64,000 bases of DNA, taken from assembly GCA_922989275.2 (NCBI GenBank), contig OV277862.1, positions 69,081,832 through 69,145,831 of the forward strand, in the 5' to 3' direction. The DNA is from Gari tellinella. Lineage: Eukaryota; Mollusca; Bivalvia; Cardiida; Psammobiidae. Under the pieces are notes generated by a model that worked only from the letters and a program-made list of their open reading frames with translations, searched no databases and was not told the DNA's origin. The position numbers were made by a program, and so were the translations under genes. Below are positions 27,101 through 42,100 of this stretch, in pieces (the stretch's first letter is position 1; each line of letters opens with the position of its first letter).

Positions 27101-30100
27101 GCATAAGTAGGTCACAGGAGCTAAAAATAGATTTTTTCAATGAAAACTTTAAAAATCTTCTTGTCTGAAACTACAAGGGCCAGAGCTTAGATATTTGGCA
27201 CATAGCAGCATCTACTGGTCCTCTATCAAGTTTGTTTAAATTATGTTCCTGGGGTCAAAATTGGCCCCGCCCCGGGGGTCACAGTTTTACATAGAGTTAT
27301 ATAGTGAAATTTTCAAACGTCTTCTTCTCTGAAACTAATATGGCCAGAGCTTTGATATTCATCATGGTGACACTTCTAGATGTCCTTTACATATTTTCTT
27401 CAAATGGTTCCGGTCGGTTGCATAAGTAGGTCACAGCAGCTAAAAATAGTTTTTTTTTCAATGAAAACTTAAAAAATCTTCTTGTCTGAAACTACAAGGG
27501 CCAGAGCTTAGATATTTGGCACATAGCATCATCTACAGGTCCTCTATCAAGTTTGTTCAAATTATGTCCCTAGGGTCAAAATTGGCCGCGCCCCAGGGGT
27601 CACAGTTTTACATAGAGTTATATAGTGAAATTTTCAAACGTTTTCTTCTCTGAAACTAATACGGCCAGAGCTTTGATATTGATCATGGTGACACTTCTAG
27701 ATGTCCTTTACGTATTTTGTTCAAATGGTTCCAGTCTGTTGCATAAGTAGGTCACAGGAGCTAAAAAAAAAAAAAATTCAATGGAAACTTAAAAAAATCA
27801 TTTTGTCTAAAACCCTACTACCCTGATCTTAGATATTTGGCACATAGCATCATCTACAGGTCCTCTTTCAAGATTGTTCAAATTATGCCAATCGAGTAAA
27901 AAATGACTCTGTCCTGGACATAAATCTTTTTCTCCATTTTGTCAGTTATTCTCAGGTGAGCGAAATATGCCCCATGGGGCTCTTGTTTATACGAAACTGT
28001 AGTTAAAACAATTTATTTATGCTTTTTGGTGGATTACTAGGAAATAGCAGTGGATTATCACTTGACAATTTGTCTGTTTCAAGCAGTGGGATAATCGTCG
28101 TGCATGTTTCTTTTATGAATTTTCCCTGTAGGGCTCCTCAAGAATCGTAGTCAATCCTGTCTTATCGTTTAATCCCGGCAGCCTGATTTGTCACGAACTA
28201 CTCAACGAAAGAACACAAATCCAAGATCAAAAGTAATGACGTAATTCGGATGACGTCAAATCAATAAATCAGTGACTTCATTGTACAGCAAACTGTCACC
28301 AAAATCTGTTTGATATAAACCTTTGGCTCCACACGTGATAAATAATGTACTTTCACTTTCAATTGTCGAACAATTTTGTTTAAAAAGTGGCGTGAAAATA
28401 TACTGTCTGATGTTCACTCAATGGATTAAATTTCGATCTTACACTGAAAAAATACGTTTTCTCTATATATTGCTAATATAAGCGAGGCGTAATACGGGCA
28501 TTATGCACTGTTGTTCACATGGCTTCATGTTTTCTATCATATACTTTGTCACTTAATTATGTTGCTTGCACATACCAGGACTTATGCACATTATTTTGAA
28601 TAAAATTGAAATAAGTAAAGCATGTTGATGAGCACATATGAAGGTTATAAGCACCTAATTATGCCCTTTTCCATCATGTATGCACAATATCTGATGTTAA
28701 GTCTTCATTACCAACTGAAGTGTGTCCTTGGAAAATATGAATTGCAGTTATTTGATGTTTGGTTGCCATTTTAACTGTGCAGTGTGTTCCTGAATAGTCC
28801 TGATGTTGAAGTTTCTAAAATCATTTGTGCATTTCTTACTTAAGTCTTAAAATAAACATGCATAGACTTAAGTATAGTTCTTGGGTCACTAAGCTAGCCT
28901 TTGCTCTGGTCTTCATTTATTTTAACACATTACCCCATAGCAAGTATTAGTTTTGAAAACATGTGACCACTTAAAGCAGGTTGAAAGTAAAGCAGAATGC
29001 CGCATTCTGCTTTATTTCAGCCTGCTTTAAGCTACCATCTGCTAGAATATAGAAATTATTTATTATGGTACATATTCATGACTTTATCAATTGGAACTAT
29101 ATTCTTATGTGGAGGAATAAATAAAAGGCATATTTATGGGGTAATGGGTTAAGCAGTCATCTCTCTTTCTGAAACATTGGAAACACTATATGTTTTGTCT
29201 ACTACAGGAAGAGCTTTGTGAGCAGATGGAGGAGATCAAGGAAGCCTACGATGATGCCAAGCGTGGATTTGAAGCAGAGTCTAACCTGCTACATGAAGAG
29301 ATAGAGGATCTCAAACAGAGTCTGGACAAGGAGACCAAGAACAGAAAACAGCTGGAAGAACTGAGGAGAACTAACACTAAACTACAGCAAGAGAAGAGAC
29401 AGGTATAGAGAGGAGAAAGATTTACTTTCCTGTTTAACCCATTACCCACTAGCCAGTTTATAGATTGAAGACAGGTGACCACTTGAAGCAGGTTGAAAGT
29501 GAAACAGAATGCACATTAACCCATTACCCCATAGCCTGATTCTAATTTTGAAGATAGGGGACCACTTAAAGACATCTCCTGACGACCTTTTGGTCAAAAC
29601 GCATTGCCAGACAATTTCCTTGCAAAAAACATGGGTCTTGTGCATATTGAACCATTGAAGCGTCTTGTGTGAGACTCTACCTTTATATTTGATAGTTTGG
29701 TTAGAAATAACCATTGAAAATCACTAGAGCATGAGTATAATCTGGACATCACCAGGTAAACTGCACGTGATTTGACAGTTACATTGACACCTCCAGAACA
29801 ATATGCTGGTGGTGCCTCAATGGACTGAGGAAAAGTCTTTAAAGCAGGTTTAAGCTATTGTCTGATAGTATATAGAAAATATTTCTTATGACACACATTC
29901 ATAACTGTATAATAGTGGACTTATTTTCTTCAATGTTGTAAAAATTTAAAGGTGTAAAAGGGTATATTTATGGGGTAATGGGTTAAGGTGCATTTCTGCT
30001 TAACTTTCAACCTGTTTTAAGCTACCATCTGCTAATATGTAGAAAATATTTCTCATAATGCACATTCACGACTGTATAAAGAATTACTTTCTTCAGTAGA

Positions 30101-33100
30101 GGAATAAATTAGAGACATTAAACGGCATACTTATGTAGTAATGGGTTAAATTAAACTAAACAAGAATGCAACATATTTAAAATGTAGAAAATACTAGTTT
30201 TTGGAAAATTCAAGGAACTTTCTGTTTTGCTTTTACCATGCTTTTAGCTGCCACCTGTCTTTAACAATCATTTAGCTTTCTTTTTAGTGGTCGTAATGAA
30301 GGAGTTTTACTCATAACACTTTGCCCACTATGAACATATAGTATACCTTACCTACGTACGCTCCTTCTTTATCTTTGTACGAGCTAGCGGTCACTATTTT
30401 ACGATAGTGCCCGCTGAGCACGGTTGACGTCATATGATGACGTCGTGATGATTGCGTGATGAATTTTGAAATAACTGCTTAAGGAAGTGTTACCGTCACT
30501 TTTAGCAAATATTAGCCATGTCCGAGTAGATCTAGATCTACTTGTAAATAAAATGTGAACTGTATTTTGAATTGAAATTTATCTATGATAAATACATGTA
30601 TAAGACTCATAGAGATTAGTTGCGACTTAACAAGTTGATCTGTTTTAGACTATAAACGTCTAAATAATTTATTTTTTTTTTTACAAAACATTAGCTTTGA
30701 TTGTTTGCGATTTAATCAAAGATCATACAATAAATTTTAAAAATCAATTTTACATTATAAGATTCATAATATGGAAGGTAGATTCAAGTAGATCTATACA
30801 TAAGGAAGCTTACTAGTTACTACCGATGCAAAATTTTATTAAAGGGGTGGTAATCTATGCATAACTTAACAATACACAGACCTGTTTTGATCCTAATTAG
30901 AAGTGCGGTATACTATAAGAAATAGTACAGCCCACTTCGGGCCTCCTTGCATTATAGTGACCTCCCAGTCAGCCCCAAAATAATTTACGGCCCCAAGCCT
31001 TCGGCTTCGGGCCGTTAACTATTTTGGGGCTGACTGGTCGGTCACTATAATGCAATAAGGCCCTCAGCGGGCTGTACTATTTCTTATTTATTTTACCTGG
31101 AAAGAGTGCAGACTTTTGTCAGACAGATCCTGTAAGAAAACTGTTATGGCAGAGATCAGACATCTCTTGATGAAACCATCTGATCTGGGTCTACACCATT
31201 CAAAAAATGTAATTATAATAAACAACATTATGCAAATAGCAAGAGGAGAGTTTATAACCACACCTTTTCAGCATTGACCAATTGCTAGCATAATTTTACA
31301 AACATTAATTTCCTTGTATTTAAGGCAGAAAAGGGTCAGTATGAATTGAAAGAGACACTGGAGGAAACAAAGCATGCTCTTGAGGCCCGTATAGATGAAC
31401 TGATGGCTGAGAAAGAGGGTGCCATCTCAGCTGTGAAGGCGGAGTTTGTAGAGTCCTCCAGACAAAGTGGACGGGACAAGGTAACTAACATGAATTACAG
31501 TAAAACCCTCACTATATAGTGACCACTCAGATGAAGGCAGGCGACCACTTAAAGCAGGTTGAAAGTAAAGTTAAATGCATATTAAGGCACATTCTGCTTT
31601 ACTTTCAGCTTAGTTTAAACTACCGTCTGCTAGGATATACGACATATTTATTGTCCTGCATACGTATGACTGTATGAAAGTGGAACTATTTTCTTCCGTG
31701 GAAGAATAAATTATAGACATAAAAAGGGTATTTATGTAGTAATGGGTTAAATGAACCATTGGTAAACCTTTCCTACATTTTGCAAGCAGAAATAAAGCAG
31801 AAATCTCCTTCAGGAGAGCTTTGCTTTACTTAAGTAGCTGTTGGTATTACTGATCTACATGCAGTCTGCTTTAATTAAGCAGCAACCTGTCATAAACACT
31901 TAAAAGGAAGCTATGAAGGAAAGGGCTAAATACTTCTTGATATACTATTGCTTGTATTATGACGAACTATGGTAACACTTGTTTTAGGTTACCTTTGATG
32001 CTGTTCTTATGGAGAAGGAAGGCCTTGAGAAAGAACTAGGACAGCTTCAACAGGAGTTGGCCGAGCTGCAGAACAAGGCTGATTCTGTTGACAGACTTCA
32101 GGTAGGTTGAATGAGGTTTACCACAACGCACATTGTAAAGATTAAATAGCAAAAGTCACAGGGGAGAAAAATGCCTGTCATAATGCTTTTACATCAGTAT
32201 AGGAAGGTAGGGTATAATGGAACTTAGCCCATTATCCTCTAGCCTGATGTTTCTAGTTTTGAAGACAAGTGACCACTTAAAGCAGGTTGAAAATGCCTTA
32301 AGGTGCATTCTGCTTTACTTTCAACCTGCTGTAAGCAACCATCCTCTGGAATATAGAAACTTTAGTATGGTGTGTGTGCATTACTTTGTAAAGGGAAATT
32401 ATTTTCTTCTGCGGAGGAATAAGTTAAAGCTTAAAAATGTGTATATCTGGAGTAAAGGGCTAACAGCTGCTGACGAATCAGTGATGCTGAATATCTGTTC
32501 AGGGTACAGTATAGCCTCAGAAACCATTATTTAAACTCTCTTGAATTGGAAGTCTGAAAACTGAACACATTTTTGGGCCCAAAAATATTTTGTCCGTTTG
32601 CTCACCAATTAATTATGTAGAAACAAAGAAACAAATGGAAAATTTAACATAAAACCATTTCCTCATGGATACACATTTTTATATCTAATTTATTTTCCCA
32701 CTCAAGAAAATAGTTCCACCCTATTCATTTAAGAATATGTATCAAATCAAATCTTACCTATATCATAGCGGATGGTAGCTTAAAGCCGGTTTCAAATGAA
32801 GCAGACATTCTGCTTTACTTTCTGAAATAAATGAAAACAGGCTATGGGGTAATTGGCTCTGAATCCCATGTTTCATGTGTTGTGTTACAGGTGCAGGTGT
32901 CAACCCTGACGAGGGAGAATACCGACTTGACGGACCAGTTACAGTCAAGGCAGGAGAAGTCACAAGCACCTCTTCCAGAACATGCCCAGGTACAGTACAA
33001 GTCCTTTCTGCTTAACTTTTGTCCTGTGATATATGATATTTTGTGTGGCCACTGAACAAAAGTTTGATATTACAGTGCTTCCTCCCTACAAGAGCCCTCT

Positions 33101-36100
33101 GAACAACAATTCCCTCCATACAACAACACTTGCCACTGTTCCCTAAATAAGACAATTATGTCCAACCTTTTCATGGCTGCAATATCGTCTGCTAACATTG
33201 TTGCTAAAATTGATGTCTGCTGTTTTTCTCAAAGTCACATATTGGACAATTTGATAAAAAAAATGAGTGAGAAACAGCTCGAATCCAGATCAGATGCCGC
33301 TTGACGCAGCATCTAATCTGGATTCAAGCTGTTTGCAAATATATGTCAATTTCTCTCCCTATAACAACTATCTCCGAACAACACACACAATCTTTGTCTC
33401 CCATTGGGTGCTGTTGTAGAGAGGGAGCACTGTATTACATAAATTGTAGCATCATTCATATTCTATGTCACTGTATAAGTCACACTAGTGTTCAGTAAGC
33501 TTGAGGATAATTTCCCTTTCAGTGAGGAAACCAAGTATATACATCCTTTGTAAACAGTGTAGACCCAGACCATGATCAGAGGACTCCTTTAGGAGTCCTT
33601 GGATCTGGACAAGTGTACTCTTTACAGGTACACTGCTTGTCAAGGATGAGTATAACCATATTAAGCAACCACCAGTTTAAAACACTGAAAACTAAGTTAT
33701 GAGGGAAATGGCTACTTGAGAATAATACTTTCCATTCAATGATCTTTTAACCTATCTATTGCCTGGTAGAAGTGCAGTTCACTTTACACACTTAGTCTTC
33801 TTGCAAGCTGCTGGCCTGTATAAATCTGTAACTGACTTTTCCTTCCCTATTGAAACAGCAGTACAGTAGAGAAAACATTATCTCTCCCGTTTAAACGCAA
33901 AAAAAATGCAATGCTCTACACTGTAGAAAATTAAAACTTTAAAGGAATTTTCTAACTATTTACTTTAATCTGAGTGGCGAACAGTTTGGTTCCTGATCAG
34001 ACGCCGGGTTACCCGGCGTCTGATCAGGCTCCAAACTGTTTGCATCAGAAACAATAGTTTAAGGATAAATGCGTTTATTGGGAAAGATTAAGGTCTTCTC
34101 CACCGTATAATCTCAGACACTTTTGACCCAGCTGAGACATAGAGTTACTGCATGTACATTGTTGTCGATTGACATTGTTGTATACTATTTATATCATCAC
34201 TTTTGTATACTATTTGTATGGGAAACCTTAACCCATTCCTTCACAGCAAAAAGTAAAACTTACAGTACCTTTATCCAGCTGACCTAAGACAGTTGACTGC
34301 TTAAAGAAGATGGAAGTAAAGTAGAAAGCTTCTTTAGGAGTTTTCTTCATTAGTGTTTTCTTGCCTTAAGCTTGCACCTGTAATCTATGCCACATATGAA
34401 TATTGAGATTTATAACATAACAGACGACATGAGCGTTGAATAACACCCGTTGTTTAAATGTCATATATAACTAGTTATATAACTATGCAAATGAGGTACG
34501 CCACGACATCCTTTACTTGTGACGTCGTTAAAATGTGTTCTATGCGCGTTCGATTTCCAACGTCTTCATTCCATCAGGTAGATTCAATTTATAGATTTTG
34601 GGTGTAATTAATCAATATTAGATCTACATGAAAGTGTTTATTATTACATATAACAACATAAACATTATGCTAGTGAACGGGGTTAATTTGGAACAATTTT
34701 TTTCCTGTATAGATCTACTTATATCGCGCTTAGCATTCACTTGACCTCAAAGGCTGCGATAAATTATATTTCTAGGTTTTGTTATAAAAAGAATATAACA
34801 TTCGTGTTAATAATTTATTGGATTTATCAAACTCGTCGTTTTAGAAAAAGATAAAAACTCGACAAAGCCTTGTTTTTATCGTTTTCTAAAAGACTCGTTT
34901 AATAAATCCAATAAATTATCAACACTCATGTAATATCCTATATGTAGCACATATGTGGAGGAGTAGGTTGAGGTGCTCAAATGTGCCTCTGTGGAGGAAA
35001 GAGTTAATCCCTTCCTCAGCAACATATAAAGCACCATAGGATGTCTTTACCCTGCTCTGATTTATGCATTCTAATGAGGATTTAATTATCATTTGCATCA
35101 CATAATACACATTGATGTTTGGTGTATCCATAATCAAATAGTTTATCTCTTGCATGATGTTATGTTGTACTGACCACCGGGCTTCAGATAAAAACAAGTA
35201 AACTAAAATTTCGAAGTATTTTCTCTTGACCGTTTTCTCCATGAAACTTCAGTTTACAATTCCTGGTGTTTCGAATTGGATCTAGTCCATTTTATACGCC
35301 CGTCTTCAGAATATTTGCAAAATATCACCTTGGCATTTAGTGGTAACATAAGGATTGTACTTATATGAAATACAGTTAAGCCTCTGTATAACGACTACTA
35401 ATTTGTGTGAATTTTAAGGTTTTTAAGACAGGTGACCACTTAAAGCAAGGTAACAGTAAAACAGAAAGCTCCTTTGGAGCTTTCTGTTTTACTGTCACCT
35501 TGATTTAAGCTGTCACCTGTATTTTATACATTCAATTAGCCTTCGTTTTAGTGGTGGTAATAGAGAGGTTTTACTATACTCGCTTTATCTGGAAGCCTGA
35601 GTCATTAGACCTTGCACTATAGTTATTTGTCCCTCACAGAGAGCCATTAGTGAACTCACACGAGAGAAATCAGAGCTGGAAGAAAGGCTAGTTGATACGG
35701 AAAGTAAACTTGAAGAGATCGAAGAGATGGCTAAAAAATATACTCACCTACAGGTATAAACTTTGGTAAACATGAACAGTTCTGGGGCCCTGTCTTACGA
35801 AATGTCATACGATAAACATTGTCGTAAGTCAGATTCTAAAATTCTCAACAAAAAAAATTCTCCATCAGTCTTGTCCTGTCTTGTGGAATCTCTTTGGAAT
35901 TGTCTTAAAAAGATGATTCCAAAGAGATGTCAAACGGCAGGATTAGATTATATGTCTTTAAAGTTTTGACTTACAACCGTTTTTTATGTCACAACATTTC
36001 ATAAGACGGGCCCTGATCTTTAACTTTTCACTGCCTTTTGCTATTTGGACTATGATCAGACACTAAAGTAATTAACTCAGCATCTGATCAGGATCCAGAC

Positions 36101-39100
36101 TGTTTGACCCTCCTTAGATCAATGTTTGTAAATCATCAAAATATCAATCTTTGAAATTTACAAACATGCAGAGGACAGTTTTTAAGCAGATGATGTTATG
36201 ATCGCTTTTCAATTATAATTAACAAATCATGTCTAGAAATGCAGATTTAATCATTTTACAAAATGACGAGGTCATTTTTAAGCAAATGCTGTTATGGTAG
36301 TGAAAGGGTTTTCAGCAATAGTAAACAGTTCTTTATCAAGAAACAAGAGAGTATGTTAGGTTTTTTTCAGCAGAATTGTTGTGTACCTTAAGGGGCAAGG
36401 ATAGTAAATGACTGTGAACAGCTATTTCCCATGCCAAAAATGTAAACTTGATAACTTTGTTCATATTTAATTCTGTGACATGATACTGTATTCTTTGCCA
36501 GATGCAGATTATTTACAATCCTTTAATAAGGTAGTATAGTAACTGTTTATTATATACCTATCAATGATTTATAGAGATTTCTCAGTTAGATAAATTTGAT
36601 ATCGTCACTGTTGATATCATCACTACATGTAGTGATGATATCACTTTTGTGACGTCACGTCAAAATTAGTTAGTGACGTCGCAGTAATTTATTTTGTGTG
36701 TGATTTTTGTAAAAACGTCATTAAAATATATATAATAAATAGAATAATCAATTCCTTTGAATAGATATGAAAAATATATCACTCGAATGGGTTGTTATCT
36801 GGTTAAAAAACTCGTCCTGTGGACTCGTTTTTTAACCAGATAACAACCCATTCTCGTGATATATTTTTCATATCAATCCAAAGAAATTGATTATCCTCTA
36901 TTTATTACTACAATTAATGAAGAATTCTCAGAAAGAGACCTCCCTGACCAAGTGGTTATAACTTCATGACTAAAAATCATTAAGACTATGGTTAGTACTT
37001 GCTATTTTATTCTCATACTTGAGAGGTGAGACTCACAAACAATATCTAACCCTTGTGTCTGGCTCCAAGTTTCTACCAGAATAGCAGAAGATTTGAGCCA
37101 GACACAATTTCATTTCTTATTTCTCTATCTAATCCTGTCTTGTGACATCTCTTTGGAATCGTCTTTTAAGATGATTCCAAAGAGATGTCACAAGACAGGA
37201 TTAGATGGAGAAATAAATAATTGAGACTTTTATAGTCTGACTTACGACAACATTTGTCGTACGAAGTTTTATGAAACTGGTCCCAGGTGTACACTCCAGT
37301 AAAGACATTTTGAATTTTCATATGAGTAAACATTTTTGCTGTCTTATTGAGGGTTTCCAAGAACATACAAGCATCGGTGGATCTTTTTGAGTGTCCCTTT
37401 AATACAAGATTTGCTTATCATATTTCATACCAGTTTGACTTTGGTCAACTAAGCATTGGTCAGTCAGCTCTTGAAGAAAGTCTACTGGATACTCAGGATA
37501 AACTGGCTGACACTGAAGCTCAACTGTTCCAAGCAGAGAAAGAGCTTAAAGATGCTAATAGATATATAGATAAATACAGACTCATCAAGGTGAAATAATG
37601 CACAGACTGAAGTCTATAGAGGTGATGGTGGGGATCTTATTTTTAGCACTCTGGATTTCTTGAAAAGTTTTTTTCACCATTTTTTCATAGCTTGTCTGAG
37701 AGTTAAGAAAAAGTTTCTGGTTACTCTTATAGTCTCTGCCTTGCTTTAGCTCATATCTCGTGCTGTTAGCATGTTTCTAGTTTTGAAAACAGGTTACTAC
37801 TTAAAACAGGTTGAAAGTAAAGCAGCATATATATTCATAAAGAAGCATTCTGCTTTATGCTCAAATGTTGAGAGGTACTGGAAATGCCTTTTATATTCAT
37901 GTTCAGGATTTCTAAGATGAGATATAGCTTTCTTAGTGTATAAAAATTAGGACCGTAAAAACGTTTATCACATAATTTGCAGTCTGAGAGTTGTATAAAT
38001 ATCGTAATCCAGTAGTGGAATATCGTTTTTTGGGCTCCGGCCCAAATTGTTCATCCACAAGCGCTGCATGTAGCGGGATGCCAAACGACGTCATTTACTA
38101 TGACGTTAACGTAAACAATGTAACCTTTTGGCAGAAATTCTATATAGCGGAGGGTCTACAAAGTATGGCGTCAATCAATTTAATAGGTGCTTAGACTTGT
38201 TATGTGATAAATAGAATCTCGCATTCGTGCTCATTATTCATCAGTTTTAATAAACTTGTCGACTAAAATGAATATGACGCTCGCCAAGGCTTGCTTCATA
38301 TTATTTTAGGCAACTGGTTTATTAAAAATGATAAATAATGAGCACTCTTAGGAGATCCTCTATATGTATTTATGGGGTAAAGGTCACTCGTAGATTATTT
38401 TCTGCTTTTAAGTGCATTGACTGTTTACAGTAGACTCATACTAAAGAAAAAATCTCACTAAAGGAGATTACAGCTACTTTCAGCCAGTTTTGGCACCAAA
38501 AATGTTACTGATTACCACACATCATAATTATCTGTGGTCTCTATCACAACATGGTATAGGCATGGAATGAAATTTCTATCTCTGAGGAATAGGTGATGGC
38601 ATGAAAAGGCATTACTTTGAAGAAAAAGTTTGTTATAGTTGTGTGCCTAAAATTGGATGAAAGCGAAAATGAAAAACTGGTATAAATTTAGATATTTAGC
38701 CTTAGTTTGAGGTTTCCTAAATGACAGGTTTGTTACACTTCTTGACTTCATAAAATTATACAGAGAATGACCCCTGTATATGGAATAATCCGGTACCATA
38801 TTAGTTGGACTTTTTTCTCATGGAATTTTCAACCTTCTACATGCTACATGTATGGACCAACTTGTGATAACAACAAAGTTTGAACTCAGTTGAAACACTG
38901 AGTAGCTGTTTGACACTTTGATAATAATTTTTAAAAGAAACGGCAGATAAATCTCTCTGAGAATTGTTGCACTGTTGAAGTTTTGCAGATGACACTTGCA
39001 TAGCATGCTAAAACTGAAAGATATTTGGGTTTAGACCTGTTTTGCACATGTATGCATGTATTCTGTTCTTTTTGTTTGTTTTATTTGTTTAATGCTTAAA

Positions 39101-42100
39101 ATGCTGAACTCTTAACCTATTACCCCATAGCCTGTTTCTAGTTTTGAAGACAGGTGACCACTTAACTCTTTGAACACTAGTCATGCATATACGCGTAATT
39201 TGCAAACAGGGTGCATGTGAGTAGTACACTTGTCCTATGCAAACAGTGTCGATCCTGATCAGAGGGCTCCTAAAGGAGCCATCTGATCAGGATTTTCACT
39301 GTTTGTCATTTTGACAAGTTTTGTAAATATCAACCCTAAAAAGTCAAAAATTGACTTGACTAAATTGAAAATTAGAATTGTCCAATTGAGGTTTCAGGGT
39401 GGAAAGGGTTAAAGCAGGTTGAAAGTAAAGCAGAATATGCCTTTAGGCATATTCTGCTTTACTTTCAGCCTGATTTAAACTATCATCTGTTAGAATATAG
39501 AAAATATTTTTTATGATACATATCCATGAATGTACAAATTAGAACTATTTTGTTCAGTGGAGGAATAAATCAAAGGCGTAAAAAGGCGTATGGGTTAAAT
39601 GGAATCATTGTTTTCTTATAAATGATTTGTTTACATCGACTCTCAATGGTTTGTCCCAAAAAACAAAACAAAAAAATCAAAGTATGACAAACAGTGCAAT
39701 CCCTGATCATTAGCTCTCTGATCTGGGTTTACACTGTTGCAAAGTCAAATGATATCTTGTTTCAGGGTCATAAGATTATCATTGAGAATGAAAGTAGTTC
39801 TACTATTAAAAGCTTTACATCTTCCCAAAACTTTAAATCTATTAACATAAATTAAAAGGTTAATGACTAGATTGGCGTACCTGTCTGTACTGAATTAGAA
39901 AGTGAAAATCAACCTCTATATGCCTGTAAACAGTATAGGCATATCCTACAACTGTTCAGTACAGTAAAACCTCTCTATTATGACCACTAAATTTTGTTCA
40001 TAATCAGGTGTTTACCACAGGTGACTGCTTAAAGCAAGGTGACAGTATACGGAGCTTTCTGTTTTAATGTCATCTTGCTTTAAGCTGTCACCTGTCTTTT
40101 AAACAATCGATTAGCCTTTGTTTTTGTGGTCTTAACCCATTAATCCATAGCCTGTGTCTAGTTTTAAAGAAAGATGATCATTTAAAGAAGGTTGAAAGTA
40201 AAGCAGAAGGTGCATTCTGCTTTACTTTCAGCCTGCTTTAAGCTATTATCTGCTAAGATATAGATAATATTTCTTATGATATATATATTCATCACTGTAT
40301 AAAAGTGAACTATTTCTTCAGTGGAGGAATAAATTATATGAGTAATAAGGCATATTTATGGGGGAATGGGTTAAAAGAGAGGTTTTACTGTAGTCTTGAT
40401 GTTTTACAGAAAAAGTATGAGGATGTATGTAAGGAGAGAGACAGGAGTGTTGGTCTGGCCAAGAGCTTGAAGGAACAACTGAACAAGGTCAACAGTGGAC
40501 AGAACGAGGACATCGAAGACAAGGTAAACTAACCAGTCTGTTAATTTATTTTGAAGACAGGTTTATTCATTTTGAAGACAGGTAATCACTTAAAGCAGAT
40601 TTAAGGTAAAGCAGCATACGCCTTAAGGTGCAATCTGTTTACTTTCAGCATGCTTTAAGGTACCACCTGGTAGGATATGAAAAGAAAATATTTGTTATTG
40701 TACATATTCATGGCTGCTTAAAATTGAACTGGTTTCTTCAGAGGAGGAATAGATTAAAAGGCATAAAAATGTGTATCTTGGTTAAACCTGATCATTATGA
40801 GTCAAAAAGGAGCTTTCAATTTTATTTGTACCTTGATTTAAGCTGTCACCTGTCTTAAAATTGAACTGGTTTCTTCAGAGGAGGAATAGATTAAAAGGCA
40901 TAAAATGTGTATCTTGGTTAAACCTGATCATTATGAGTCAAAAAGGAGCTTTCAATTTTATTTGTACCTTGATTTAAGCTGTCACCTGTCTTAAACGTAA
41001 TAATGTACACAATTTTGGTAGAGAGGTTTTACTGTCTTCTTTATGTATGAGTTTGTAAACCCTGTATAGATGACATTTCAATGGACTTTTTCATTTTCTA
41101 AATTTTAACCAATTATTTTGACTATTCAGGCAGGGCTCCAGATAAGAGAGAGTAAGCTGAACAAATCCAACATTTCTCAAGTATTTCAGTACCAAATCCT
41201 TTAGTGTTACTACTCATCAGAATTGTCTCAAACTATAGAGTTTAATTGAGAAATAAAGATTTTAGTTTTTGAAATACTCCCCTTATCTGAAGGTCTGTTC
41301 AGGTGTTTGTCCCCAAAATATTTAACATTATAACAAACAGTGCATAAACTGATCATAGGGTTCCTTCAGAAACCATCTGATCTGGGTCTACACTGTTTGC
41401 AAATGAATGATATGCTTGTCTCTCATACAGTAAGGGTTAATTACTTGTGTAGAAGTTTTTACAAATAATTCAATTAAAGAATTCAGTGAAGAAAAGGGTG
41501 ATTCTGTACTATTGTAGAAGCAGTTAACCAAAGTTTTGGAGCAGAAAAAGTTGCTGGAGTCCCAGTTACAGCAGATCAGTGATAAGGTAATGATAAACTT
41601 AACTCTTTGCATGCTAGCGGTGGATACATGTGCCACAGGGATTAACTCTTTCCTCCCTGAAACTTTAAATGGACAATTCCAGTTTCCATTTTAGTCTAGT
41701 CCATTTCTGAATTTTAAGGGTTGTTTTTGTCAATGTTTGGCATCATGACAAACAGTGAAGACCCTGATCAGAGGGCTCCTTTCGGAGCCCTCTGATCTGG
41801 GTCTTCACTGTTTGCATAGGACAAGTGTACTATTCACATGTACACTGTTGAAAGGGACGCCTATATGCGGGACTAGGGTTCAAAGGGTTAATAAATTTCT
41901 TATGCTGCATATGCATGACTATAGATTATAACCATTTTCTTCAGTGGAGGAATAAGTTAAAGACATAAAAAGGTTTATCTATGGGGCAATGGGTTAACCC
42001 ATTACCCCGAAGCTGCTTTATAGTTTTGAAGACAGGTGACCACTAGCAGAAAGTAAAGCAGAATAAGCCGTAAGGTATATTTGCTTTACTTTCAACCTGC

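Noticed and set aside
34919..35242. 107-codon reverse ORF
   Set aside because: Lies inside an intron, overlaps a foldback end, and I recognise no family or splice partners.
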